NCBI RefSeq assembly: GCF_026914265.1
Contig: NC_069129.1
Location: 16,794,945-16,858,944, forward strand
Reading direction: 5' to 3'
Source of the DNA: Mya arenaria
Lineage: Eukaryota > Mollusca > Bivalvia > Myida > Myidae
DNA: 64,000 nt
A program made the position numbers and the translations under genes. The notes beneath the pieces are model-generated. The model did no database searches, was not told the origin of the DNA, and saw only the letters and a program-made list of their open reading frames with translations. Shown here piece after piece: positions 36,128 through 46,150 of the stretch (within the stretch, counting starts at the first letter, position 1; each line of letters begins with the position of its first letter).

Positions 36128-39100
36128 TGTTATTATTATTATTATTATTTTAGTATTATTGTTTCATTATTGTTGTTGTTGTTGTTATCATCATCATTGT
36201 TGCTGTTGTTGTTTCTGCTGCTGTTGTTGTTGCTGTTGTTATCAACGTACTACATGGTGCATTTAACTACTAGTTTCTGCGTTATCTAAAGTACAAAGCA
36301 CTTCTAAGCATACGTAAATATGTTTGTTAACATGTCATTAACAACATTCTTGCTATTGTGTAGCCTTCCATCTTGTACAAAACATCAAAAACCTTGTTCC
36401 AAACTGAAAAAAGACAATTTGCCAAAAATGTGTTCCTGCCGTTGCCCATGCGTTGGTAAAACGTATACTTTTTGCATTAGTTCTGCCCAATTTACCTGGC
36501 GCTTGGAGAATTTAGGATGAAATTAGACGCCCGTGTATTGTTTGTTTCGGTGTATATCCTTGGTTTGTGAAACTTTGTACAATATGTCCACTTAAATGAC
36601 CAGGGTAATGTTATGGGTACAAATTGTTTAGATGTTGTCTGTAATTATAAACACATTTCAAACGTTACTGACCGTGTTTCTGATTATGAAGAATTTCTAT
36701 ATATTTTCTTTTCTTTAGGAGGTTTTATGGCAAACCACCTTGAAAAACAGTATAGTTTTGTATAGATGAACTTAGTTAAAGAAAATATTGATGTATTTCA
36801 ATCGAAAATAAACATTCCATATTGTACGTTGAATATCAGTTGTTGGTCTTTGCAAAGCAATTTGTTTTATTTCGAGCGAACAAACATGCTATTAAAGGTT
36901 GGATGGTTAATGTTCACCTCAAAATAAATGAAAACCAGTATCACACGATACGAACCACAAAATAGATTATTTAGAAATCAACTTCAATTTAAAACAGATT
37001 ACCCTTTTGGTGTTTGGATGAGAAAACCTCGTTTGCACTGATTTTTGATTGCAAAAGCAGACCTGAAGCAATCAGTCGGTATACTGGGAAACCTGCCTTT
37101 GATCTGGTTTATTTGTTTGGCAAAGAAAGAATTCATTGTTTGTTGTAGTTCTATATGTCTTTGCTTTTCTGTCTGTCAATTAGGTCATTTGACGATTCAT
37201 TGTTGATTTACATCTCAAGAGCACAATGTTGAACTGTACCATGTTGTAGAACGGTCTTCTTGTTTTCGTCTATGCATTAACTTCCATATCGGAACGGTAA
37301 CAAGTAGAAGGAGCTTAACTGTGCAATAATATATCAGCGTGCGAATAAAGTACAACGCTTTCACTTATACGCATGCTATTTATTGAACGTTGCCCTTAAC
37401 AACATGGTAAAAAAGTGTTACGTCATCCACAACCCTTATGTTTGAAAGTATACAACTTGCGCTACGTGCTCATGTACACGTTCAATAACTCGGGTTGTGG
37501 GCTTAGTAACTATTAAATAATTGTTATGGATATTATAGTTAAACTGATTTAAAAGAAAATACTAAAACACCTATACGTATACATGGTCGATTGTAAAACG
37601 CATTGTTGTAAACCGTTACAGGGTGAGCTCAAACCAGCACAGCTTAAACAGCGGTCTCAACTTGAATAAGAAGTACAGCAGATCATAAGTGTGTCCATGA
37701 AACTCTCAATGTAATACATATTTGACGTAACAATGACGTAATTAACAAAGTTGTTTAATTGCATCAAAGTACTGAACAATCGGCCCCATTAACTTCTATC
37801 CATTGTCTCTTAGATATTTTCATTGCTTCATTTAAAAGGTTGGTGTTCAGATAATTGAATTGCTTCATTTAAAAGGTTGGCGTTCATATAATTTCATTGC
37901 TTCATTTAAAAAGTGGGCGTTCAGAATCACCCCCTTGCCCAATTAAGTCTATTAGTCCATTAAAGCACTGGTCAAGTACAAGGTTATTTGATATTTTGTA
38001 TCATGCAAAACTGTAATGTCAATTTAAGAAATAAACTTTTTTTCAATTTCCCTGGCGTAATTTTAGTTTCGACCGTTATAAGTTATTAAGACGTTTCGTG
38101 AATAAATAATGTAAGAAAATACCCAAGATGGTTATTACAGTTATATAGGTTTGTAAGTTTTAAGTGGATGGAGATGGCCTTAATCGAAGAGGAAATTATC
38201 ACTAATTGAAAACAAAATGTATTTAATTCATGTTAATGGAATTTATGTTTCATTGCCATTTTAGAATGATATAAAATATGCTATAAACAGAATGTGTTTT
38301 AACGAAAATTTTCGTTTTAATTTGTTCCAGGGAATAAATGTAAAGTGCTTTCTAGGAAAATGAAAATAATTTAAAAAAAATAATGGTAAATAGTTACGAA
38401 ACCCTTAACATACCAAGATATAGTTTATTTTATTTTTGGTATTTTAAGCCATTATTTCAGCAGGCTTAATTGTTTAGAAGACCAAAAATAAATAGTAACA
38501 ATCCTAGTGTTTTGCACGAAATGTCTTTATACTAGGCAACGCGCGTGCCCGAACCGCTCTTAAAACAACCCACTGAATAACACCAATTAACGACAAATTG
38601 GAACTATTATGGTCCATTACGTCGGAAGCTTTCTAAAAAAATAAAGCAGAATCCGTCGTTCTAATTGGCGATGGTATAAGCGTAAACACTAAATATGTTT
38701 TGTTATTGAGAACACTCCTTTTCACCCTTCTTTTCTTCAGATGGCAAGCCTTATTTGATAAAAAGCATGTTTAAAACTATATTTAGAAGATATTTATATT
38801 TTTGAAATTACCAGTAAGTTAGAGAGTAAGTATGGTCTGATGGAATAGGTTTCCGCCTCTCATACAAGAGGTTGTTGGTTCGATCCCCAACAGGGTCATT
38901 TTCACAAGTCCTCTCAAAATCGACACCGGTACTGGTTTACCCCCAGGAAACGGATTCTGTGTGATTCTATAATCTGTCAGCTTTATCACAATTGAGCAAA
39001 ACGAAACTAGTGTAAAAAGATATTTTGTAAGTTAGTATTTTAACCAGGAATCGGGCACGATAAAAGTACATTTGTTTCTTTCTCGGAATGAATTTTCTGA

Positions 39101-41777
39101 AATGGTAATGAACTGGCGCTGTGTTTTTAAACATTTTTTCTCATCATTATCATAGATTGTTTTCGAAGATGACCGCATTCTAGCTTTATCCGAAAACATA
39201 TCTATTGTATTTCTATAATTCATTATATTTATACCTAACATATGATAAACCGAATTGTTTATGTCCAACTGTTCTTAAAAGTCTGCAAACAGTTGTGGTC
39301 AGTTTACATAGTTTTAATAGAAGCCTGGACAATAAAGGTGGTTCCTTGAAGTGTGAACAGTATAGAAACAATAGGTGTACGGTATGTACAAGAACATGTG
39401 AATTGGGACCTAACTCCTGAGCGTATTCTTTATGGTTTATGCTTACCGGTTTTTGCTCCAAACTTAGGGTATAGTGTGTTTTATGTTGAGTTGAAAATGA
39501 AATTTTGCATTTCTAACTTGAGTACTTGACACCATCGCTTTCAAACAGTCATCTACCATAGTGGTTCGAAACGATTTTTTATTTTAAATGTCTGTGATTC
39601 ATTTTGAAATTTGCTTGTATTTGTCTTAAGGACTAACATATTCGAAACAAAACTCCTGCGAGTCCAAAATCGTGGGTCCTGAGCAAGAGAATGCGAGTCC
39701 AAAATCGTGGGTCCTGAGCAAGAGAATGCGAGTCCAAAATTGTGGGTCCTGAGCAAGAGAATGCGAGTCCAAAATCGTGGGTCCTGAGCAGAAGAATGCG
39801 AGTCCCAAATCGTGGGTCCTGAGCACAAGAATGCGAGTCCCAAATCGTGGGTCCTGAGCACGAGAATGCGAGTCCCAAATCGTGGGTCCTGAGCACGAGA
39901 ATGCGAGTCCCAAATCGTGGGTCCTGAGCAAGAGAATGCGAGTCCCAAATCATGGGTGCTGAGCAAGAGAATGCGAGTCCCAAATCATGGGTCCTGAGCA
40001 AAAGAATGAGAGTCCCAAATCATGCGTCCTGAGCAAGGGAATGCGAGGCGCAAATCATGGGTGCTAAGCAAGAGAATGCGAGATCCAAAACATGGGTGCT
40101 AAGCAAGAGAATGCGAGTCCAAAATCATGGGCGCTGAACAAGAGAATGCGGGTCCCAAATTATGGGTCCTGAGCAAGAGAATGCGAGTCCAAAATCATGG
40201 GTCCTGAGCAAGAGAATGCGAGTCCCAAATCATGGGTCCCAAGCAAGAGAATGCGAGTCCCAAATCATGGGTGCTGAGGAAGAGCATGCGAGTCCAAAAT
40301 CATGGGTGCTGAGCAAGAGAATGCGAGTCCCAAATCATGGGTCCTGAGCAAGAGAACGCGAGTCCCAAATCATGGGTGCTGAGCAAGAGAATGCGAGTCG
40401 CAAATCATGGATCCTGAGCAAGAGAATGCGAGTCCCAAACCAAGTTAACATATTATTTCCTCAAAGGTAATTATAATAATGCTGATGCTCATGCGTAAGA
40501 ATAATGGGTCCTTAGGAGAAACAATTAGTAGCGGGGAACCGATGACTCGGTATGTAGGTCAAAATGCTTTTCTGAAATCTACGAACCATGCTCGAAGCAT
40601 TGCTCGAAGCATCAACGCTATCCTGTTGTAATGAATCGTTATTGTTGACAAAAAGAAAATCAAATTACTTTAAGGAAAAGAACCATTCATTTACCCCTAA
40701 TATATCTATATACCAATTAACTTTGCTTAACTTTCCTTTATAACCAAACATTTTGTGCTCCTTACTTAGACTGTAAAGTGTTTTACATTGAATTGAAACC
40801 TTTTTAAACTAGCGTTGGACTCGCCACCGTCGCTTTGAACTGTCGCTAAATCATCCTAACAAATCTATATAACATGATGGCTGCATCAAACTTGTCGTTT
40901 TGTATTTAATTGACGACGTTATTCCTTACTACGTTGATGTTTACCATTTAACTATGCTGTTTTAAAGTGACACTCTTATTCAAAATCAATACATACACAT
41001 GTATAACAAACATCAAATTTGACCCATAAACCTTGAACTACTTACTAAATAATGCATTTATGGAAAATATTAATTATAACTGATAACAAGACTGTAACCA
41101 AGTTTTAAATAGCAGAAAGCGTAAAAATATTAAATGATTGGTGAATGCTAAAAGATTAACTGTGGTCTACTATAGTCTCATAAGTAGAAATACCGTGTTT
41201 TATGCTCATTTCTTTCAAATTAAACTCGGTATCCTTCATAAAACCATTGCTTTCGATATTTATTCATCCTTTTATTAAAACAATATTATTACTTGTGGTA
41301 AATCTTATTTGGGAGTAAGAGTGCATCTTTAATACTATTTAATGAGTTCTGGGTTTTATATCACTGTTTCCTGGTTTTAATGTTCATTTAAGTTACCATT
41401 AGTTTTTAGCCATTTATTGGTTTAGTTGAATAGGAATATCTTATAAAAAAACGTACTTCAATATATTGCATACTTTACAAGAATAAATTAAATAGTAATT
41501 TTGTACATCTTTAGAAGCTAGTGTGTAAATATCATCTCCTACTTTGCAAATGACTGTTAAACGTTTCGCTACTTTAATAATGACTTCCATAAAAGTACTT
41601 AACTTAGTTCTTTATTCAGGTGATGGGATATATATTACAGGTTATTTTGCATAATTACCCTTTATTATTCAACACAGTATAAACACATGCGTTTAATAAA
41701 CTAAGAAACTCACCTGTAGATCTCACAAATACAACCAAAAATAAAATCCAAAGTTGCGAACACTTGAAAAATCCCAT
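16325..41777 (-). CDS. Secreted beta-lactamase-like (serine hydrolase fold) protein, probable pseudoenzyme
   Basis: Joining 41777-41714 to 18378-16325 gives 705 residues. Exon 1 codes for a signal peptide: a basic start, then the hydrophobic core LWILFLVVFV. Residues of about 30-340 follow the beta-lactamase/penicillin-binding-protein family (PF00144 type), with 'LLRHSGGW' and 'SNYGYLLLGRVIE'. The active-site SxxK position reads G-I-S-K (residues 79-82) and YxN reads V-S-N (200-202). Both catalytic positions are therefore lost, which points to a binding or regulatory role rather than hydrolysis. Residues of about 420-700 hold roughly five units with 'EEGY...', 'EEKGF...' or 'KEGY...' followed by a beta hairpin. 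They resemble the tandem repeats (BTRD1 type) that accompany such domains in polyglycine hydrolases. The large exon is certain. The exon 1 link across about 23.3 kb rests on phase, signal peptide and the lack of a rival gene. Confidence 0.75.
18478..18714. mobile_element. MITE, CACTAGCGGATC family, copy 2 (complete)
   Basis: Left terminus CACTAGCGGATCTAGG, right terminus the complement of CAGGGGCGGATCTAGG. GTACC lies directly on both sides (18473-18477 and 18715-18719). Termini of this kind suggest a hAT relative, although only 5 bp of duplication are visible. It lies about 100 bp into the long intron. Confidence 0.75.
18720..19935. other. Long-intron sequence, no feature seen
   Basis: AT-rich sequence with short frames only. 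I found no repeat structure or internal exon with matching splice phases. Confidence 0.5.
19936..20030. mobile_element. MITE, CACTAGCGGATC family, copy 3 (internally deleted)
   Basis: A 95-bp version with the left end CACTAGCGGATCCAGAGG and the right end GATCAGCCCCTG. The middle seen in the other copies is missing. Confidence 0.65.
20031..21395. other. Long-intron sequence with two poly-G runs
   Basis: Homopolymeric G runs lie at about 20097-20111 and 20938-20950. No gene, RNA or element was recognised. Confidence 0.55.
21396..21670. repeat. 94-bp tandem repeat, about three copies
   Basis: 'gcagatac', 'tctgcgtttaagcgag' and 'accgatttataaggtca' recur with starts at about 21396, 21490 and 21584. 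Copies differ by scattered substitutions. Confidence 0.8.
21680..22767. other. Long-intron sequence, no feature seen
   Basis: AT-rich, short frames only. No convincing repeat or exon. Confidence 0.5.
22768..23036. repeat. 58-bp tandem repeat with a hairpin in each unit
   Basis: Five copies start at 22768, 22826, 22884, 22942 and 23000 and are nearly identical. Each has CAGTTTCGCC, the inverted repeat AGTCTG-AACT-CAGACT, and an AT-rich spacer. Confidence 0.92.
23393..23471. repeat. (TA)n microsatellite
   Basis: About 80 bp of nearly pure TA, with one AAA interruption near 23447. It gives a spurious Ile-Tyr frame. Confidence 0.95.
23480..24140. other. Long-intron sequence, no feature seen
   Basis: AT-rich sequence between the TA run and the octamer-containing duplication. 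Nothing recognised. Confidence 0.5.
24150..24345. repeat. Local duplication with octamer and TATA-like motifs
   Basis: 'gtctttatatacactaactt' occurs at about 24168 and 24269. 'gctaatttgcatattaccaa' occurs at about 24189 and 24313. Both copies contain ATTTGCAT (the POU octamer) and a TATATA core. The second copy carries an insertion between the two halves. Confidence 0.7.
24405..24560 (-). mobile_element. SINE fragment, minus orientation, same family as 33255
   Basis: On the minus strand it contains 'CCTCCGGGTTCTCCGGTTTC' and then a tail ending near 'ACTTGTTTCACAATCGTTGTG'. Both elements occur in the same order at 33380-33485. The tRNA-like head is not preserved. Confidence 0.6.
24561..25369. 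other. Long-intron sequence, no feature seen
   Basis: Nothing recognised apart from ordinary AT-rich DNA. Confidence 0.5.
25370..25708. mobile_element. GC-rich MITE with TTA target duplication, copy 2
   Basis: Element of 339 bp. It begins TGCACCAGTCAATTGTAAAC and ends ATACAATTGACTGGTGCA, and is flanked by TTA on both sides (25367-25369 and 25709-25711). The middle is GC-rich like the copy at 10727, but partly in opposite arrangement, as expected of a near-palindrome. Confidence 0.88.
25712..27513. other. Long-intron sequence with a small duplication at 26740-26820
   Basis: 'atcgcccgaattgagactta' occurs at about 26746 and 26793, a 47-bp tandem duplication. The rest shows no gene or element. 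Confidence 0.5.
27518..27878. mobile_element. TTAA-flanked MITE, family A, copy 3
   Basis: 361 bp between TTAA sites (27514-27517 and 27879-27882). It starts AGATGCATTC and ends ATTGTCACT, in the opposite orientation to the 7112 copy. Confidence 0.8.
28070..28414. mobile_element. TTAA-flanked MITE, family B, copy 1
   Basis: 345 bp between TTAA sites (28066-28069 and 28415-28418), with termini AGCTTCTCACAGATT and AATCTGTGAGAGTGCAGCT. The AG-TGCACTC theme of the ends is shared with family A, so the two are probably mobilised by related transposases. Confidence 0.75.
28419..29009. other. Long-intron sequence, no feature seen
   Basis: AT-rich spacer before the SINE; no gene or RNA recognised. 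Confidence 0.5.
29022..29314 (+). mobile_element. Intact tRNA-derived SINE with 12-bp target-site duplication
   Basis: The 293-bp element is flanked by exact 12-bp repeats, ATTAAGAGTGCT (29010-29021 and 29315-29326). Its head has the Pol III A box TAGCTCAGTCG (29033-29043), the B box GGTTCGATTCC (29076-29086) and a GTT (Asn-type) anticodon loop. The anticodon stem has mismatches (TTGGA with TAGGA), so this is not a standard tRNA gene. A long conserved body follows ('GTGATTGGTTATG', 'GACCAATCGCATTGTA', 'CAGGATAGGTGTGCGG', 'GCTCACGCCGGGACC'). Metazoan SINE superfamilies share such central domains, but I cannot name this one with certainty. The exact duplication suggests recent insertion by LINE machinery. 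Confidence 0.88.
29330..30360. other. Long-intron sequence, no gene seen
   Basis: It includes 'acccgaccgaccctattttt' near 29970, a simple CCGAC-type run. Frames near 30095-30280 have no domain or splice support. Confidence 0.5.
30366..30473. mobile_element. MITE with TA target, CAGTCGAACCCC termini, copy 2
   Basis: 108 bp between two TA dinucleotides. The right terminus is the complement of CAGTCGAACCCCACTGGCTC. The left is a mutated version (CAATCGCACCCTGTTGGCTC). It is shorter than the copy at 15330. Confidence 0.75.
30480..32555. other. Long-intron sequence with an alternating CG/TG run at 31650-31750
   Basis: GCATGCATGCGCGCGCGCGT and later GCATGCGCGCGCGTGTG form a Z-DNA-prone stretch. 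'acagaacagaacagaa' sits near 31118. No gene was recognised. Confidence 0.55.
32560..33250. repeat. Degenerate tandem array, about 50-bp units
   Basis: The phrases 'ttttggcttttc', 'aaaggttgttgcatat' and variants recur irregularly about every 45-60 bp across 690 bp. Divergence is high, so this is an old array. Confidence 0.5.
33255..33485 (+). mobile_element. tRNA-derived SINE
   Basis: The tRNA-like head has a B box variant TGTTCGATTCC at about 33313-33323. A body with 'CCTCTGGGTACTCCGGTTTC' and a tail with 'CTTCTTTCACAACCGTTGTG' follow. Body and tail also occur, inverted, at 24405-24560. Confidence 0.7.
33490..35040. other. Long-intron sequence, no gene seen
   Basis: AT-rich, with a C-run at about 34203-34211. 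No exon, RNA gene or element recognised. Confidence 0.5.
35042..35132. mobile_element. GC-rich MITE with TTA target, copy 3 (right end only)
   Basis: 'accgaaagtcaaagtc', 'gctattccccggacctt' and the terminus 'ttacaattgactggtgc' match the right part of the 10727 copy. The left two thirds are absent. Confidence 0.75.
35133..35835. other. Long-intron sequence, no gene seen
   Basis: Ordinary AT-rich spacer with short frames; nothing recognised. Confidence 0.5.
35840..36245. repeat. Compound trinucleotide microsatellite (GTT/GCT/ATT)
   Basis: Blocks of GTT, GCT and ATT units, with ATC and ATA variants, alternate over about 400 bp. The frame across it (poly-Val/Ala/Ile) is an artefact. Confidence 0.95.
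36246..37815. other. Long-intron sequence, no gene seen
   Basis: Short frames only, for example 36320-36520, which has no recognisable domain. No element recognised. Confidence 0.5.
37818..37922. repeat. Short tandem repeat, three units of about 40 bp
   Basis: 'attgcttcatttaaaaggttgg' followed by 'gttcag/gttcat' occurs three times in a row with small changes. Confidence 0.75.
37923..38824. other. Long-intron sequence, no gene seen
   Basis: AT-rich spacer before the next SINE; nothing recognised. Confidence 0.5.
38826..38990 (+). mobile_element. tRNA-derived SINE
   Basis: The head ends in a perfect B box, GGTTCGATCCC, at 38878-38888. A body with 'CACCGGTACTGGTTTACCCC' and 'AGGAAACGG' follows. 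Boundaries are approximate because no target duplication was found. Confidence 0.65.
38995..39650. other. Long-intron sequence, no gene seen
   Basis: The frames at 39205-39461 on both strands have no domain or splice support. Confidence 0.45.
39652..40438. repeat. 35-bp minisatellite, about 22 copies
   Basis: The unit is GCGAGTCCAAAATCGTGGGT followed by CCTGAGCAAGAGAAT, repeated with point variants and almost no length change. The left half mostly has ATCGTGG and the right half ATCATGG. The frames across it are artefacts. Confidence 0.95.
40440..40961. other. Long-intron sequence, no gene seen
   Basis: Spacer between the 35-bp array and a MITE; nothing recognised. Confidence 0.5.
40966..41328. 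mobile_element. TTAA-flanked MITE, family A, copy 4
   Basis: 363 bp between TTAA sites (40962-40965 and 41329-41332), starting AGTGACACTC and ending GAGTGCATCT. It lies about 390 bp downstream of the candidate signal-peptide exon, inside the intron. Confidence 0.85.
41714..41777 (-). CDS. Candidate signal-peptide exon of the beta-lactamase-like gene
   Basis: An ATG at 41777 opens a 21-codon frame (MGFFKCSQLW, then LFLVVFVRST) that ends in a textbook donor, ACAG|GTGAGT. One base is left over, which completes a GAA codon with the AA at the start of the main exon. Phase, strand and the hydrophobic profile all fit a first exon of that gene. A missed intermediate exon cannot be excluded. Confidence 0.6.
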
Positions 41778-44490
41778 TCTGAATGAAATATTCTTATATT
41801 TTAAGTTTCAAAATCAACAAAATCTTTTATTTTACACATTTGTATACAGTTTAGGTAGTATCGTCTCTAAAATCCCATTAGAACGTCGAATCTATACTAC
41901 CGGCGAATGAGTTGAACGGCTGGCTAGACCTAGCGCACACTGACATTTTACTAAACCACGTGATTCGATAGATGGCTTTATGAAAATGCTATAGGTAGGT
42001 TTCGTATGTTTTTATTGCAAAAATCAAATTAACAATTAAGAATAACTTACTATTTATTTTTAATTTTGGACATTTATTGGAAGGTATTTAGAAACATGAA
42101 AATATCGTTCACTTCATAAACTTACAGGTGTAATACTAGTATTGGTTCGTAAATGATATTCATTCAGGTATAACTATGATACAAACAATCAGAATTGTTG
42201 AATACGTATGTGTTATATCACTTTATTTAAAGCATATAAAAGAAAACATTTTTTTTAATATCAATCAAGTTTGAACAAAATGTTAATTGGGAAACGTCCA
42301 TTGTGGTCAGATTGCTTTAGCTTTGGTAATTTGGAAATACACAACGTGTAATTTATACAGTGTCTAATCAAAGCATGTGTATTTGAATTTAAGCTTAAAG
42401 AAAATAACATTATGATTCACAGATAGATATACAGTTTAACTAGAAAAAAAATGCGCAATGTTATATTATGAAGGACTCTGATGTATGTATACATGTATGG
42501 TGATGTATCTCTTCAATTCTTGTTTATTGAAGTTAAATATATACCTATAAATGTAAAACTGTGAAACTGTGAAACATTGTCTGTATAAAAGTATTGTAGG
42601 CGTGATGTGTCGCCTTCCACCCTCCAGCGTACCAAATTATATTTTAACCCGTGAATTCTTCGTACCGGAAAGCATGTATTTGTTTTTAACTATCCTGAAA
42701 GTGACGAGAATCAAAACTGAACTAGTCAATCAATCGACCAATCAATAAAGTAACCAATCAATCAATTAATCGATCAATTAATTAAATGTGACTTAAATTT
42801 GGTATAGCAAGCGTAGCATAGCAGACATATAAGGATGACGATATTCGGCGCCGTCCACGTCGTTGCTGTCGGCGTCACACTTCCGTTTCGTTCCCGATCA
42901 ATAACTGTTGACCGACGGGAGCAAAGTCTTTAACCTTGGTATACATGTGCACTTTCCAAGATCAGTAGATGACCCCTCTTATTGTTTGGGTCATTAGGTC
43001 AAATGTCAAGGTCATATGACATTTTCATAAATAAAAGTCGTGGTGACCTTTATAAGAACAAATTTGAGCTCTCACGGAATTTTAGTGTATTTCTTTATAT
43101 TATTTTCGACCCTGTATTTTCCCTGTAAGACGTGTTTTACAGCTGACAGAAATATGATTCATGTTCCATTAAATGTGTCTTTGTAAGGAGATTGAGTAAA
43201 TATACAAAATAACAATATTCCGTGAGAAGAGGGCAAATATAAATACTGCCATAAGACAGGCAACCTTTGTAATGTTGGTCAATATTGTGAATTACCTTTT
43301 CAAATACCTCAGCTATGTTTTCATTTAGACGATGGAAATATGTATCCAATTACTTAGATCAATGCTTTTTTACGTAAATATTTAGGTCATTCAGATTGTA
43401 TGTGACATTTGTTGATATAAAAAGTCTTAAAGGTACTCTTTCACTGTTTTTTTACTGGCATTTTTTTTTAAATCAAAATGTTAAAATTGTTTTTTCCTCC
43501 TTTTATTAACAGAACACTTAACAGAGTCTGGCAAATACTCATCAACACAGAATGTTGTAAGTTTAAGCCTAAACTCATTTTACTTGCAATGGCGTCTATA
43601 CTTACGATTTTTGGCAAAATATATATTTTTTTGCATTGCATTTTCAAATATGGTTAACAATAGCGTTCTCACTTGAATTTTTCATGATGTTTTATCATTG
43701 TAACAACAACAAAACAACAACAACAACATGCATTGGTGAAATTAATCTGAACAGCATAAAGCATGACGTTAGAGGGGGGTGTAGCTAATGGATGGGTGCG
43801 CTAGATTCGCTTGTGTATATAAAAATATTTTATATATAGCATTTTAATGATTCAAATTAAGAATAGATATATCCGTAAAAATGTTTAATATAACAAATCA
43901 TAATGACAATTATATTCCATGGTAACTGTATTCATGTATAAACGTAGCATAATGTTTACTTTTTACACAAACTCAATGTTCCCGATGTCTTACCTTATAG
44001 AAAGTGGACGAGTCACTTTAAACTTGGGGATTGTCAAAGTTTATTTTACTTATCACAAAACAGTTTGCGGCTATCATTGAAAACTGGGTACTTGATGTGT
44101 TTTCTATCTATTTAGTATTTTAAAGCGATGAAAAATTCAATAGGAGCCGTGTATAATTTCTTCAACGGAATCTACTAAAAGATGAAAAGATTCGAAATTC
44201 AAAGTGTTTATTTTTCAAAGTGGGTGTACAAAAACATTAAAGGAAAACTCTGCCAATGAAAATAAGCTTTATTGCCTTTCGTTATTGCTTTTCGAGTGCA
44301 GTGTATATTCCTATACATGCTTTTGAATATTTGTTATCTGTTATCGTTAATTCAAACTCTTTCCGAAGAAGATAATGAAGATATTTCGCCATAGTTTATA
44401 TGGATCATTCACAATTTTAATTTTATGAACTTTAGAAAATTGGTATTTTGTTTGAAAATGTGCAACCGGTAAAGAAAGTTATTCATGCTA
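41778..44490. other. Upstream region of the beta-lactamase-like gene
   Basis: It should hold that gene's promoter, on the minus strand just above 41777; no clear TATA box was identified. A CAAT-type simple repeat lies at about 42718-42785. A member of the 'aggtcaaatgtcaaggtca' dispersed family lies at about 42860-43030. No gene was recognised. Confidence 0.5.
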
Positions 44491-44496
44491 TTGTTA

Positions 44497-44520
44497 CCCC
44501 CCCCCCCCCCCCCCCCCCCC
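44497..44520. repeat. Poly-C run (24 nt)
   Basis: Uninterrupted C homopolymer. Length in the true genome may differ, because such runs are hard to sequence. Confidence 0.9.
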
Positions 44521-44537
44521 ATTGAGTATTAGTTTAA

Positions 44538-44884
44538 AGCTGCACTCTCATAAATTTACATTTTTTACCCTTTTGTCTCAGAATCAGCTCATTTTGGCAT
44601 CATGAGTGCCTTCAATTCAGTCATATAATATAACTCGACACAATAGAACACATCTTAATCGATTGGTAAACTGCCCAAAAGTATTTTTTCTTAAAGCTTT
44701 AGTAACGCTTTTAGCCATGAAACATTTATTTTCAAACCTGAACATAAAAACTGCGTTCTACGTTCTACTCTTTTGTCGGCAGTTTTTTATCACTGGTTTC
44801 CAGACATTTACGCAAAAATTGGCTCATTACAAGTCAAAAAATATATAAACGTTTTCAAAACAATCAATTTGTGATCTTGCAGCT
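44538..44884. mobile_element. TTAA-flanked MITE, family B, copy 2
   Basis: 347 bp between TTAA sites (44534-44537 and 44885-44888), with termini AGCTGCACTCTCA and 'GATCTTGCAGCT'. The interior ('gcgttctac', 'tcactggtttcc', 'aaaattggctc') matches the 28070 copy. Confidence 0.8.
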
Positions 44885-44889
44885 TTAAC

Positions 44890-45865
44890 AGGCTTGTACT
44901 AATATGCCATTATAACAATGGGCGCTGACAGAATTGTCTAAATACGAATTTTATATTAAGTATAAGTTTGTTTAATACCCTTCTTTATGTACGTGTATAC
45001 GTTTATGACTAACCCCGATGTACATGTTGTTAAGCTGTATATGCATAAGTCTAAATAAAACGTATGCTATATTACAAAATCTAAAACAACAACAACGTTG
45101 ATGCGCTTTTTAAGGTTAAACATCAAATGAAAAAGCGAATACAGACTTCTTTCTTCTATCACGCTATGATGTATATATCTGTAAATAATTACTTTCAGGA
45201 ATTCGTTTACTGGTTCCATTTTACTTTCTTAGAACTGTGCACATGTTGAGATTGTGTGCAGGTGTTGAGGTTTTGATGTCATAGGTAAACGTAATGATTA
45301 ACAGATGTGGTTATAGGGGACTTCCTGAATACATGTATCTTAATTATTTTTCCGCGTTTACATATGCAAATGACAACTTATAATTACATAGTTTACTCAA
45401 TCATTATTAATTCACGAAATACGTCCGCTATATTTAACATTTTTATAAAACCGCTGTAAAAAATACTCTTTGGTTACCCGGCCGGGTCTCTTTCGAAACC
45501 ATTTTTGCTTTAAAAAGAGCATTTCATGTAAGTGTGAATGTTAAAAGTGAAGCTTGATTAGTTTCATTATCGTTACGTTTTCTTCTTTTTAATTTACTGT
45601 CTATAAAGAGAACGTAGACCTAATGACATAAGCTTGTTTAATAGCAATATAAGTTCAGATTATGTAACACAGATGGGACATTTCTAACTAAATTATGTTT
45701 TAGTATTCGTATATTGTTGGTTTTATTAGTGTTTGGCGCGAATATATCTTTACTAACCAGTGCGCATGGGCGGACCGCCAAATATCCCTATTAACGAAAA
45801 TCAATTTATGACTTAATGGGACTTAAGCGGTAGTATGTGTTAGATACCTTCAATATGTAAAAATA
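44890..45865. other. Intergenic, no gene seen
   Basis: AT-rich region upstream of RBIS; nothing recognised. Confidence 0.5.
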
Positions 45866-45869
45866 AGAT

Positions 45870-46150
45870 GACATGAATTAAATATTAATGTTTAAGAATG
45901 GGCGGAGTAAACGTAGTGAACAAGTCCATCTTAATCATTAAGATTTTAATTCAGGGCATCGTAATGACTTAGAATACAACCTCATTGGCGTACACAATGT
46001 TATCGCAAAATCCCACGCAATGATTGTGTATCGGATGAGTGGCAGTGGGCGGACCTTAAACACCCGGGAAACTTGAAATTTTAAATGATGTACTTAACGA
46101 ATGCCTATCTCATGCAAGTTAAATGGTTGTAATTGTAGGTTTTATTCTAA
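45870..46150. repeat. Segment upstream of RBIS, repeated in RBIS intron 2
   Basis: 'gaatacaacctcattggc', 'gcggac', 'cacccg' and 'ttgtaattgtaggtt' appear in the same order at about 48010-48245. The copies are diverged, with an insertion in this one. Confidence 0.65.

Noticed and set aside
35793..36266. Poly-Val/Ala/Ile frame
   Set aside because: Compound GTT/GCT/ATT microsatellite, not a gene.
39553..40347. Repetitive frames over the 35-bp array
   Set aside because: Unit length leads to frame cycling; several frames are open at once, with no start context or splice sites.
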